This document shows positions 7,560 to 15,425 of a stretch of DNA of 64,000 bases, piece after piece. The notes beneath the pieces are model-generated. The model saw nothing but the letters and a program-made list of their open reading frames with translations. It had not been told where the DNA came from and searched no databases. Within the stretch, counting starts at the first letter, position 1; each line of letters begins with the position of its first letter. A program made the translations under genes and the position numbers. Source of the stretch: an uncultured Poribacteria bacterium (GTDB lineage Bacteria; Poribacteria; WGA-4E; WGA-3G); assembly GCA_951813545.1 (NCBI GenBank), contig OX638352.1, positions 1,612,001 through 1,676,000 on the forward strand, given 5' to 3'.

Positions 7560-7895
7560 AATCTTAAAATTCTATAAATTCTGATTCTGACAACCCTAAT
7601 AAGATTTCACATTAACTTTCAACAACCGTGCTACTAAAATTCCCCAAAAACCCAATTATGGTTTAGGTTTAGCCACTTTCATAAAATTCACAATTTCCCG
7701 ATTTACTGTGAAAACTGTGAAATTTTACACCATTTTTCGGCATTGTTAGAGAGGTCCATAGTCCGATTTATTCCATACAACCGAGCAGAAATCGAAAAAT
7801 TAAATGGCTCTGTTTCTAATGGAATTTCTCTTGCATCTATTTGCAGAATGTGCTAAATTTTGTCCGAGATTTGAATCTATAAGGAGAATTATTGA
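7560..7895. other. AT-rich intergenic region before the cytochrome gene
   Basis: No gene is seen. An imperfect inverted repeat (AAAATTCACA...TGTGAAATTTT, about 7683-7726) is the only structure noted. The first 16-20 bases after 7559 would be the natural guide segment of element A1. Confidence 0.4.
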
Positions 7896-8459
7896 ATGCA
7901 GCGAAATCTCTTAATCTTTTGTGTGGTAGTGCTTTTTGTCGGTGCGATCATTGCGCTGAACATCAATTCTGTCGAAAGCCAGAGCGATATGGTGCAGCGA
8001 GGGAAATATCTTGTGGACACGGTGGGCGCGTGCGGGCATTGTCATACACCGCGTGCGGGTGCCGAATATAACATGGATATGTACCTTGCTGGACATCCAG
8101 TGAACGCCCCTTATCCGCGCTACAATTTCAGTATGATGCAACAGGGTATCTTTATCCTCACGTCACCCCAAATGAGTGCGTTCTCCGGTCCTTTCGGCAC
8201 AAGTTTCGCCTCAAACTTAACTCCGGACAAAGAGACCGGATTAGGCGATTGGACGGAGGAAATGTTCATCGGCGCGATGCGCACTGGACTTCATCAAGGT
8301 GTAGAAGGCAATCGGAAGATCTTCCCTCCGATGCCAACGAAGCACTATGCCCAAATGAACGATGAGGACTTGAAAGCGATTTGGGCGTATCTTCGGACGA
8401 TTAAGGCTGTTAAAAATGAAGTGAGTCCACCCTTGAATTCACGAGGTCGCCCATATTAA
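7896..8459 (+). CDS. Membrane-anchored or exported c-type cytochrome
   Basis: The protein has 187 residues. Residues 4-25 form an uncleaved anchor or signal peptide. The heme-binding site is CGHCH (Cys46, Cys49, His50), and IFPPMP near residue 147 offers the distal Met ligand. The spacing and the LTPDKETGLGDWTEEMF segment resemble the diheme/monoheme cytochromes that serve as electron acceptors of periplasmic dehydrogenases. Only one CxxCH is present. The ribosome-binding site is AAGGAGAA. It precedes a Gfo/Idh/MocA gene by 106 bases, so it may take electrons from an oxidoreductase of this cluster; that link is inferred. Confidence 0.85.
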   Translation: MQRNLLIFCVVVLFVGAIIALNINSVESQSDMVQRGKYLVDTVGACGHCHTPRAGAEYNMDMYLAGHPVNAPYPRYNFSMMQQGIFILTSPQMSAFSGPFGTSFASNLTPDKETGLGDWTEEMFIGAMRTGLHQGVEGNRKIFPPMPTKHYAQMNDEDLKAIWAYLRTIKAVKNEVSPPLNSRGRPY

Positions 8460-8477
8460 CGAAAATTAAAGAACGCG

Positions 8478-8565
8478 TAGCCTGAAACGAAGTGGAAGGC
8501 GGACCTATCGAAAGGACCGTTTTTCACACAATCTCTCTGAACCAACCGCAAGGAAAATTAAAAAA
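8478..8565 (+). promoter_or_regulatory. Conserved leader element L1 upstream of Gfo/Idh/MocA gene
   Basis: A hairpin GTAGCCT...AGGCGGA is followed by AACCGCAAGGAAAATTAAAAA directly abutting the ATG at 8566. The same 3' block occurs before six other genes in this window. The AAGGAAAA inside it is the ribosome-binding site. Confidence 0.6.
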
Positions 8566-9633
8566 ATGGCATCAGTAAAAAAACCTGTCCGAATTGCCGT
8601 CGTCGGTATGGGTATAGGTAGACCGAATGGAGCGGCACTCGCCGGAAATCCGCGAGGCAATGTTGTCGCACTCTGCGATTTGCTTGAAGACCGGATGAAA
8701 GATTTCGCCAAGGACCTACCGGGCGAGGTCAAATTCTATACAGATTACAAAAAGATGTGCAAAGCCAAGGACATCGACGCGGTATTCGTTGGCACACCGA
8801 ACCAGTGGCACGTGCCGATAGCACTGGAGGCGGTGCGGAATGGCAAACACGTCATGGTAACGAAACCGCTCGCCGATTCCGAGACAGCAGCGCAAAAACT
8901 GGTCACAGAAGCGGAGGCAGCGGGTGTCGTCAATATGATGTCGCTTTCCACGCGGTTCGGAGATACCTGTCAATACCTCGGCGAACTCGCACGCGATGAC
9001 TATTTCGGTGAACTTTACTATGCCCGTGCGCGGAGTGTCCGTCGAAACGGTATTCCGGCGTGGAACCTCGGCTTCATTAAGAAGGGCGGAGGTGCTTTCC
9101 GCGATATGGGTGTCCACGTTCTTGACTCAGCCTGGTGGATTCTCGGACTTCCGAAACCGATTGCAGTTCTCGGTGCCGCTGGTGCGAAATTCGGACCGCG
9201 GGGTCGCGGGTATTGGAATCGCAGCCAACCGCCAAAAGAGACATACGAGCAGTATGAAGCGGACGACTACGCAGGCGGGTTCATTACGTTTGAAAATGGA
9301 CTCGGCTTACAGGTCGAAAGTTTCTGGGCATCACACCAACCTGAGGAATTTCAGATAGAACTTTTCGGCACAGAAGCCGGTGCGACGATGAGTCCTTTGC
9401 GGCTTTATCGCACGGACGAATCCGGCACGTCTGAGGACATAACTGTTAGCCTACCGCCGGGGAAATATCAGAAATCGTGGGATGCCATCGCTGGTCACTT
9501 CATTGAATGCATCTTAGACGACGTAAAGTGCCAGGCACCGCTCCGCCACGGTTTGATTGTTCAGCAGATGATGGAAGGTCTGCTTAAAAGCGCCGAAACG
9601 GGACGTGAAGTCCAGATTGAAGAAGTTGAATGA
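8566..9633 (+). CDS. Gfo/Idh/MocA-family NAD(P)-dependent oxidoreductase
   Basis: The protein has 355 residues. The N-terminal Rossmann fold has IAVVGMGIGRPNG and a conserved NGKHVMVTKPLA segment, where the usual EKP is TKP. The C-terminal dimerisation and substrate domain includes GGGAFRDMGVHVLDSAWW, the typical Gly-Gly-Gly...Asp...His region. Members oxidise sugar or cyclitol hydroxyls in the cytoplasm. It is followed 10 bases later by a PhyH dioxygenase gene and then by isomerase and RraA-like genes, suggesting a sugar- or polyol-degradation cluster. It is preceded by leader element L1. Confidence 0.9.
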   Translation: MASVKKPVRIAVVGMGIGRPNGAALAGNPRGNVVALCDLLEDRMKDFAKDLPGEVKFYTDYKKMCKAKDIDAVFVGTPNQWHVPIALEAVRNGKHVMVTKPLADSETAAQKLVTEAEAAGVVNMMSLSTRFGDTCQYLGELARDDYFGELYYARARSVRRNGIPAWNLGFIKKGGGAFRDMGVHVLDSAWWILGLPKPIAVLGAAGAKFGPRGRGYWNRSQPPKETYEQYEADDYAGGFITFENGLGLQVESFWASHQPEEFQIELFGTEAGATMSPLRLYRTDESGTSEDITVSLPPGKYQKSWDAIAGHFIECILDDVKCQAPLRHGLIVQQMMEGLLKSAETGREVQIEEVE

Positions 9634-9643
9634 GGCATAAAAA

Positions 9644-10369
9644 ATGACCCCTGACATGACAACGCTTCGCAACGATTTCTTAAGGGACGGTTTCGCTATC
9701 ACACCGAATCTGTTCACACGAAGTGAAGTCCAACGGCTTAAGTTAGAATGTATCGACATTCTGGAAGCCGTTAAAGCGGAAACAGGCGCAGTCGCCGGAC
9801 ACGGTGTTTATGTCGGCTTAGCTGCGCGAAGTCCCGTCTTTCAAGTTGCAGTCGGTGAAGCGAGGATACTCGATATTTTAGAAGGCATCTTCGCGCCAGA
9901 TATCGAGTTTCTAAGCGACAAGGTGGTTTTCAAGAGCGAGACAACGACCTTCGCCAGCCCTTGGCACCAAGATTGGTCCTATTGGCACGGCGCACATAAA
10001 CTCTCAATTTGGGTTGCGCTTGACGATGCGACTGTTGAAAACGGGTGCCTCAAACTCTTTCCGGGTTCGCACAAATCCGCTATTGTCCACGATGGCGATG
10101 CCAGTGACGGACACGGATTTGGGAATCGATTGCGTCCAGGTGCGGTTGATGAAAACCGTGCTGTTACGGCAGAGATTGAAGCAGGTGGTGCCGTCTTTTT
10201 CCATGATTTGACGCTTCACTCCAGCCACCCTAATCGTTCAGGAGAAGAACGCTGGGTCTGGATTCCGACGTATCGCGACGCAAAGTCGGAGGATACCGAT
10301 TACCCGTGGGCTGTCGCTGCGAAAGTTTTACGTGGGGAGAAACTGTCTGAATCAGGATTGGCAGGATAA
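9644..10369 (+). CDS. Phytanoyl-CoA dioxygenase (PhyH)-family Fe(II)/2-oxoglutarate oxygenase
   Basis: The protein has 241 residues. The facial triad is visible as WHQDW near residue 107 (His-X-Asp) and the distal His in FFHDLTLHSSHPNRS near residue 192. NGCLKLFPGSHKS is a typical PhyH double-stranded beta-helix segment. The family hydroxylates diverse small molecules. Substrate is unknown; the neighbours suggest a sugar or natural-product derivative. It starts 10 bases after the Gfo/Idh/MocA stop and is probably co-transcribed. Confidence 0.85.
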   Translation: MTPDMTTLRNDFLRDGFAITPNLFTRSEVQRLKLECIDILEAVKAETGAVAGHGVYVGLAARSPVFQVAVGEARILDILEGIFAPDIEFLSDKVVFKSETTTFASPWHQDWSYWHGAHKLSIWVALDDATVENGCLKLFPGSHKSAIVHDGDASDGHGFGNRLRPGAVDENRAVTAEIEAGGAVFFHDLTLHSSHPNRSGEERWVWIPTYRDAKSEDTDYPWAVAAKVLRGEKLSESGLAG

Positions 10370-10401
10370 AAGGATTGGCAGGATTAGAGACAGTGCGGTT
10401 C

Positions 10402-10517
10402 TAATACCATTTCTATAAATTTCAATGGACAATCTGTAGTATAAACTTTTAGTCTGTGCCACCGTGCCCCTTTCAGCAAAGTAGAACATGCAATATTTAT
10501 TTTCAGAAATGGTATAA
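10402..10517. repeat. MITE-like element with 11-bp terminal inverted repeats
   Basis: ATACCATTTCT at 10404-10414 and its exact complement at 10505-10515 flank about 90 AT-rich bases without a gene. Similarity extends imperfectly inward (AAATTT / AAAAT). Confidence 0.5.
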
Positions 10518-10529
10518 CATCAAAAATGT

Positions 10530-10616
10530 TAGCCCGTAATGAAATGGAGGGCGACTCTTAACAAACGCGCGTGAGGTCACAGACCCACGTGTTTAACCGC
10601 AAGGAAAATTAGAAAT
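10530..10616 (+). promoter_or_regulatory. Conserved leader element L2
   Basis: A hairpin AGCCCGTAATGAAATGGAGGGCGA is followed by a GC-rich inverted repeat and AACCGCAAGGAAAATTAGAAAT next to the ATG at 10617. It belongs to the same family as L1. Confidence 0.6.
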
Positions 10617-11471
10617 ATGTTTAAGAACCTGAGTACCGGTGCCATCGGCATCCGGGCAAATATGACAGAAGGCTTAGCGTTAGCAAAAAATTCTGGCTTT
10701 GAAGGTCTCGATCTGAACATCGACGAAACCAACCAACTCGCACAAGAACATTCCATCCAATACGTTAAAGACCTCTGGTCAGATGCGGGGGTTGCGATGG
10801 GTGGTTGGGGATTCGGTGTCAACTGGCGCGGTCCCGATGCCGACTATTATGCCGGTTTAGCGCAGCTGCCGGAACGTGCAGCACTCGCCGCAGAACTCGG
10901 CTGCTACCGAACAACCACCGTTGTGGGACCCGCCTCGAACGATATGACGTATCAGGAGAATTGGGATTTTTCCGTTAAACGGTTGCGTGGTGTCGCTGAG
11001 ATTCTTAAAGACCACGGGCACTCAATCGGGCTTGAGTTCATTGGACCGGCAACGAGCCGCAAGGGTTCTCAATACCTCTTCGCCTATTCAATGGACGCGA
11101 TGTTAGGGCTTGCCGCTGCGGTCGGCACAGGCAATGTTGGACTGCTGTTCGATACATGGCACTGGTACACCTGCCGCTCCACGACCGACGATGTTCGCAA
11201 ACTCTCTGTATCGGATGTCGTTTACGTTCACATCAACGATGCTCCCGCCGGAATTGACCCCGATGAACAGATTGACAATATCAGATGTCTTCCCGCCGAA
11301 ACCGGTGTGATCCCACTCACCGAATTAATGCAAATCTTGACGGATATCGGTTACGAAGGACCCGTGACACCGGAACCCTTCAGCCAAAAGGTGAACGGTA
11401 TGGAACCCGCAGATGCGGCGAAAGCGACTGCGGAATCACTGGATCAGGTGTGGGAGAACGCAGGACTGTAG
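10617..11471 (+). CDS. Sugar phosphate isomerase/epimerase-like TIM-barrel protein
   Basis: The protein has 284 residues of the AP-endonuclease-2/xylose-isomerase-like fold. Typical metal-ligand segments are visible: GLEFIGP (Glu), VGLLFDTWHWY (Asp, His), VVYVHINDAP (His) and GPVTPEPF (Glu). Members isomerise sugars or cyclitols, or act as hydroxypyruvate isomerases. The position between Gfo/Idh/MocA and RraA-like genes supports sugar/inositol-type catabolism. Its stop codon TAG lies inside the palindromic repeat at 11468-11494. Confidence 0.85.
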   Translation: MFKNLSTGAIGIRANMTEGLALAKNSGFEGLDLNIDETNQLAQEHSIQYVKDLWSDAGVAMGGWGFGVNWRGPDADYYAGLAQLPERAALAAELGCYRTTTVVGPASNDMTYQENWDFSVKRLRGVAEILKDHGHSIGLEFIGPATSRKGSQYLFAYSMDAMLGLAAAVGTGNVGLLFDTWHWYTCRSTTDDVRKLSVSDVVYVHINDAPAGIDPDEQIDNIRCLPAETGVIPLTELMQILTDIGYEGPVTPEPFSQKVNGMEPADAAKATAESLDQVWENAGL

Positions 11472-11494
11472 GGGCGAGGTCACCTCGCCCCTAC
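11468..11494. repeat. 27-base GCGAGG palindromic repeat overlapping a stop codon
   Basis: Perfect 13-base arms (GTAGGGGCGAGGT / ACCTCGCCCCTAC) flank one central base. The same sequence recurs at 14373-14399 and, shorter, at 23700-23718. Here it supplies the stop codon of the preceding gene. Confidence 0.75.
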
Positions 11495-11538
11495 GACAAT
11501 CTCCGTATGGCGAGGTTGTTTCACAGAAGGAAAGCGAT

Positions 11539-12345
11539 ATGCAACTTATTGATAAAGAGAGCATCCTCGCGATGACACACTTATGGGAGGGCGATCGGTT
11601 TCCTGATGGACGACCCCGCGTCCCAGATGATATTATTCAGCGGATGAAGGCGATCAGTATTGAGCAAGCGTGGGGTGTTCTGCACGGTAACGGCTATCAG
11701 TTCCAATTCGCCGGTGATTGGATGAATCTCCATCCCGATCGGATTCTTGTCGGTAGAGCGGTGACGTGTGCTTTTGTACCTATCCGTCCTGATTTCAACG
11801 ATGCTATCTCTGCACAAGGCGAAAAAGAGGGACGCGTCGGCGGTCAAAACTCGTGGGTGATCGATACGCTCGTCCGAGATGATGTCATCGTCGTCGATCT
11901 CTTTGGCAAAGTGAAGGATGGGACTTTCGCCGGTGATAACCTCGGCAATTCCATCTATGCGAAAACAGGCACAGGTATGGTCATCGAGGGTGGCATCCGA
12001 GATTTGGATGGTATCTACGAACTGCCCGATTTCGCCACGTTCGTGCGCGGTGTGGATCCGACAGGCATTGCGAACGTCACACTTACCGGTATCAACACCC
12101 CCATCCGCATTGCGGAGGCGACAGTTTTACCGGGAGATGTGGTTTTAGGGAGGCGCGGCGGCATTATTTTCATTCCGCCGCACTTCGCGCAACAGGTCGT
12201 TGAACAGGGTGAGGAGGTAGCTCTCCGCGACCGGTTTGGGCATCAACGGCTACGTGAGGGTGTGTATACCCCCGGCGAAATAGATCGCAAATGGTCGGAG
12301 GAAATTGAGGCAGATTTTGCGAAATGGTGTGATAGTCAGAAATAA
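11539..12345 (+). CDS. RraA-like family protein (HMG/CHA-type aldolase fold)
   Basis: The start at 11539 is chosen for its AGAAGGAAA ribosome-binding site; an open frame upstream runs through the palindromic repeat. The protein has 268 residues. Hallmarks include VGRAVTCAFVP, DDVIVVDLFGKVKDGTFAGDNLGNSI, the GMVIEGGIRDLDGI motif that carries the substrate and metal Arg-Asp, and VLGRRGGIIFIPP. The family includes 4-hydroxy-4-methyl-2-oxoglutarate/oxaloacetate aldolases and RNase E regulators. In this metabolic context an aldolase/lyase is more likely. Confidence 0.8.
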   Translation: MQLIDKESILAMTHLWEGDRFPDGRPRVPDDIIQRMKAISIEQAWGVLHGNGYQFQFAGDWMNLHPDRILVGRAVTCAFVPIRPDFNDAISAQGEKEGRVGGQNSWVIDTLVRDDVIVVDLFGKVKDGTFAGDNLGNSIYAKTGTGMVIEGGIRDLDGIYELPDFATFVRGVDPTGIANVTLTGINTPIRIAEATVLPGDVVLGRRGGIIFIPPHFAQQVVEQGEEVALRDRFGHQRLREGVYTPGEIDRKWSEEIEADFAKWCDSQK

Positions 12346-12421
12346 GTAAGAATCGGCGAAATTAGCTCCTCGCCATGGGGCATATCTGAAAACAGGTCGT
12401 CGTGTTACGTCCGTGAAAAAT

Positions 12422-12450
12422 TTGACTTTTTGCTGTGTATATGGTATACT
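12422..12450 (+). promoter_or_regulatory. Promoter of the sulfur-assimilation operon
   Basis: TTGACT, a 17-base spacer and TATACT give a near-consensus sigma-70 promoter about 80 bases before the cysteine synthase start. Confidence 0.75.
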
Positions 12451-12529
12451 TTAAAGTGGAATTTTCAAGGTAGTTACACTTGAGATAGGGGTGCGGAAGC
12501 GGTATCACGCGTTGTTATTTGGATGAAAA

Positions 12530-13480
12530 ATGAGAATCGCCAAAAACCTGACAGACCTCATCGGGAATACACCGACGATTCGCCTGAATACCTTGCCCGG
12601 CAAGGACGATGCGACTATCTTCGCGAAACTGGAAGCCTACAACCCAGGCGGTAGCATCAAAGATAGGATTAGTTACGCGATGATCCTTGATGCTGAGGAA
12701 CGCGGTATTCTCAGAAAAGGAGATACCATCGTCGAACCTACGGCTGGCAATACAGGTTTGGGGCTCTCCATCGTCGGCATCGCGAGAGGCTACCCTGTCA
12801 CTTTGACGATGCCAGAAAATGTGAGCCGCGAGAAATACGAACTCCTCTCCGCCTTCGGTGCTAAAATTGTGCTAACGCCGGAACACGGTGGCATGGCAAG
12901 CGCGATATGGGAAGCAGAAGCGATTGTCAGGCAGAACCCACGGCACTATATGCCAAACCAGTTCACGAACCCCGCAAACCCCGAAATTCACCGCCGTACG
13001 ACAGCGGTGGAAATACTCAAGGCAATCGGCACCGACATTGATTTTTTCGTTACAGGGGTTGGCACCGGTGGGACACTGACAGGGGTCGGCGAAGTTCTGA
13101 AGACAGAGTGTCCCAATGTGAAAGTCGTTGCTGTGGAACCGAGCGTTTCAGCCGTGCTCTCTGGTCGTAAACCGGGTCCTACCCGCATTGATGGGATCGG
13201 CGCAGGGATGATTCCTGAAGTGCTCAACGTTGATGTTATTGACGAAGTCATTACAGTCGGTGAAAAAGAGGCGTATGAAATGATGAAGTCAATCTCAACA
13301 GCCGAGGGGTTGTTGGTTGGGATGTCGTCGGGTGCAAATGTCAGCGCAGCGTTGCAGATCGCGAAGGCGCAGGGACCGGATAAAACCGTCGTTACAATTC
13401 TCCCTGATACGGGGGAACGCTATTTTAGTTTGAGTCGTTATTTTGAAATTGAATCGGACGTTATGGATACGCTCCCGTAA
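12530..13480 (+). CDS. cysK: Cysteine synthase (O-acetylserine sulfhydrylase-like, PLP-dependent)
   Basis: The protein has 316 residues, normal for CysK/CysM. The PLP lysine is in NPGGSIKDRIS, the substrate loop is PTAGNTGLGLS, the phosphate-binding loop is TGVGTGGTLTGVG, and the C-terminal PDTGERYFS is typical. It condenses an activated serine with sulfide. Because a ThiS-like carrier and a JAMM peptidase follow, it could instead use carrier-bound thiocarboxylate, as mycobacterial CysM does. Sequence alone does not separate CysK from CysM. It is first in the operon, behind a strong promoter. Confidence 0.9.
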   Translation: MRIAKNLTDLIGNTPTIRLNTLPGKDDATIFAKLEAYNPGGSIKDRISYAMILDAEERGILRKGDTIVEPTAGNTGLGLSIVGIARGYPVTLTMPENVSREKYELLSAFGAKIVLTPEHGGMASAIWEAEAIVRQNPRHYMPNQFTNPANPEIHRRTTAVEILKAIGTDIDFFVTGVGTGGTLTGVGEVLKTECPNVKVVAVEPSVSAVLSGRKPGPTRIDGIGAGMIPEVLNVDVIDEVITVGEKEAYEMMKSISTAEGLLVGMSSGANVSAALQIAKAQGPDKTVVTILPDTGERYFSLSRYFEIESDVMDTLP

Positions 13481-13592
13481 TACTTTTCTAAACTACGACG
13501 GGTAGCAGTCCAGTTACCAAGGCAGGTAACTCTTCATCAGTCTTCCGTTTCTCAACAACGGAGAGAACGATCAGGGAAATACTCATAAAAAA

Positions 13593-14357
13593 TTGAACTA
13601 TCCAATAGATCAGACTCTCTGCCAAGAAGTTCTGTTGACGGAGAGTCCCCAAGAAATTCTTTTCTCTCTCTTCAAGCGGTTTGAAAAACGCGCTGCAATC
13701 GTCACAAGTGGGCAACTTTCGGGTATGGTTATGATACACTTAGCCGCCGAAAACCAGTTGCCGTTCCGAGTCTGCACACTTGACACACTGCGTCTTTTTC
13801 CTGAGACTTATGACTTCTTTGAGAAGGTGGAATCGCGCTACGGTATCCAGATTGAACAGATTCAACCTGATCCACAAGAAGTTCAGGAGATGGTTTCACA
13901 GCATGGCGAATACCTGTTTTTCGACAGTAAAGCGAAGCAGGAACATTGTTGTAACATTCGGAAAGTCCGCCCGATGCAACGGCTCCTTGAAACATTAGAT
14001 GTCTGGATAACCGGTTTACGTCACGATCAGTCCGATGCCAGAAAAGAACTCCGAAAGGCAGAAATTATTTCATCAGCGACACATCCGGTGCTCAAGGTCA
14101 GTCCACTGATACACTGGACAACCGATGAAGTGTGGCAGTTTGTCCGTGACAATGAAATTCCCGTGAATCCGCTGCTTGAAACAGACCACCAAGGTCACTA
14201 TTATGAATCGCTCGGGTGCGTCATCTGCACAACGCCAATAAAGCCCGGAGAACCGAATCGCGCGGGACGGTGGCGTTGGCAAAACGCAACCCTCGCACCA
14301 GAAAACGCTAACACGGAAGAAAACACCAAAGAGTGTGGATTACACTATTCGATTTAA
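13593..14357 (+). CDS. cysH: Adenylyl-sulfate/PAPS reductase (CysH family, Fe-S type)
   Basis: The protein has 254 residues from a TTG codon, since no in-frame ATG is available. It shows a PP-loop-like VTSGQLSG, four Cys arranged as in [4Fe-4S] APS reductases (Cys119-Cys120 and Cys209xxCys212), and the catalytic ECGLHYS tail (Cys248). It reduces activated sulfate to sulfite. TWITGLRHDQS-like residues WITGLRHDQS match the nucleotide-binding region. It sits 112 bases after cysK on the same strand. The start is uncertain because the nearest purine-rich AGGG is about 14 bases upstream. Confidence 0.88.
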   Translation: MNYPIDQTLCQEVLLTESPQEILFSLFKRFEKRAAIVTSGQLSGMVMIHLAAENQLPFRVCTLDTLRLFPETYDFFEKVESRYGIQIEQIQPDPQEVQEMVSQHGEYLFFDSKAKQEHCCNIRKVRPMQRLLETLDVWITGLRHDQSDARKELRKAEIISSATHPVLKVSPLIHWTTDEVWQFVRDNEIPVNPLLETDHQGHYYESLGCVICTTPIKPGEPNRAGRWRWQNATLAPENANTEENTKECGLHYSI

Positions 14358-14372
14358 TGGCTGTCAGGAACC

Positions 14373-14399
14373 GTAGGGGCGAGGTCACCTCGCCCCTAC
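14373..14399. repeat. 27-base GCGAGG palindromic repeat
   Basis: It is identical to the copy at 11468-11494 and lies between cysH and the carrier-protein gene. Confidence 0.75.
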
Positions 14400-14444
14400 A
14401 AAGCCGATAGCCGAACGCTACTCAAAAAGGAGAAAATTTATTCC

Positions 14445-14726
14445 ATGGCTGTAACAGTCCGTATTCCAACACCGCTGAGACGCTTGACGCAAAACTTGGC
14501 AGAAGTTGAAACAGAAGGTGCCAATATTGAAGGCATCATTGAAAACCTCGAAGCGAACTATCCGGGGATGAAAGAACGTCTCTGTGATGAAGGCGGAAAT
14601 ATCCGTCGGTTTGTAAATATCTATCTCAATGACGAAGATATCCGCTTCCTTGATGGAAAAGCAACCGCTGTCACAGATGGTGCTGAAATCTCAATTATTC
14701 CGGCGATCGCTGGCGGTCTTTTTTAG
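14445..14726 (+). CDS. ThiS/MoaD-like sulfur-carrier protein with C-terminal Gly-Gly-Leu-Phe
   Basis: The protein has 93 residues with a beta-grasp pattern (VTVRIPTPLRRLT...RRFVNIYLNDEDIRF...ISIIPAIAGG). Carriers of this family are adenylated and thiocarboxylated on a terminal Gly-Gly. Here two extra residues, Leu-Phe, follow, so activation would need proteolytic trimming. The QbsE/QbsD pair is a known precedent in which a JAMM peptidase removes residues after Gly-Gly. A JAMM gene lies downstream in this operon. The ribosome-binding site is AAAGGAGAA. Cytoplasmic sulfide donor for cysteine synthesis is the inferred role. Confidence 0.85.
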   Translation: MAVTVRIPTPLRRLTQNLAEVETEGANIEGIIENLEANYPGMKERLCDEGGNIRRFVNIYLNDEDIRFLDGKATAVTDGAEISIIPAIAGGLF

Positions 14727-14739
14727 CGATTGCTTAAAA

Positions 14740-14881
14740 TAGTTGTCAGTTATCAGTGGTCATGCTTCGCAGTGAGAACAGTTAAGAGGTGGTTCGGTTG
14801 GGCAAGATCCTTCTTTAACTGATAATTGTTACTGTGAGTAAACTGAAAACTATAAAACTGATGACTGTAAACTGTTAACTG
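14740..14881. repeat. Heptad-like degenerate repeats (CAGTTATCAGT / AACTGATGACTGTAAACTG)
   Basis: Short tandem degenerate heptads (for example TGTCAGTTATCAGT and ACTGATGACTGTAAACTG) fill the gap between the carrier and JAMM genes. Similar runs occur at 21003-21062, 22137-22175, 32041-32165, 34498-34600 and 42625-42750. They resemble the short tandemly repeated repetitive sequences of cyanobacteria. Confidence 0.55.
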
Positions 14882-15343
14882 ATGACTGTAAAACCAGAAA
14901 CGCTCAGCCAAATCTGTGACCATGCGAAATCGGAGTTTCCTAATGAGTGTTGTGGCATCATCTTAGGAAGCGAAGAACAAGAATTTGTCCGGAAATGCCG
15001 GAATATACAGAACGAACTCCACCAAGAAGATCCAGACAAATATCCGAGAGATGCCCGCACAGCGTATGTCATACATCCGGACGATCTCATCGCCGTTCAT
15101 AAAGAGGCTGATACACAAAAAGGGCAGATTAAAGCCTTCTACCATTCACACCCGAATCACGAAGCATACTTCTCCGAAAAAGATAAAGCAGATGCAACGG
15201 TATGGGACGAACCCGCTTATCCGGATGCCACATATTTGGTTATCTCAGTTTACGACACTGAGATACGCGCGGTGAAGGCTTTTGCGTGGGATGAAACGGC
15301 GAAAGATTTTGTTGAAGTCGAGGGAGCGTTTAAAGAAACTTAA
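14882..15343 (+). CDS. JAMM/Mov34-family metallopeptidase (Mec/QbsD-like)
   Basis: The protein has 153 residues. The complete JAMM zinc site is present: Glu22 in FPNECCGIILG, and His88-Ser-His90 followed seven residues later by Ser98 and Asp101 (HSHPNHEAYFSEKD). Bacterial relatives remove cysteine from a carrier-cysteine adduct (mycobacterial Mec) or trim carrier C-termini (QbsD). With cysK, cysH and the carrier upstream, both roles are plausible, and one enzyme may do both. No clear ribosome-binding site precedes the ATG, and heptad repeats fill the upstream gap. Confidence 0.88.
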   Translation: MTVKPETLSQICDHAKSEFPNECCGIILGSEEQEFVRKCRNIQNELHQEDPDKYPRDARTAYVIHPDDLIAVHKEADTQKGQIKAFYHSHPNHEAYFSEKDKADATVWDEPAYPDATYLVISVYDTEIRAVKAFAWDETAKDFVEVEGAFKET

Positions 15344-15425
15344 CACGGCGGAGTGATTCCCTCTACTCTTCAAATCGCGCCATCAAAGAGCACAACAGTT
15401 AGTGCTTTATACCGAGGCAAGAACC

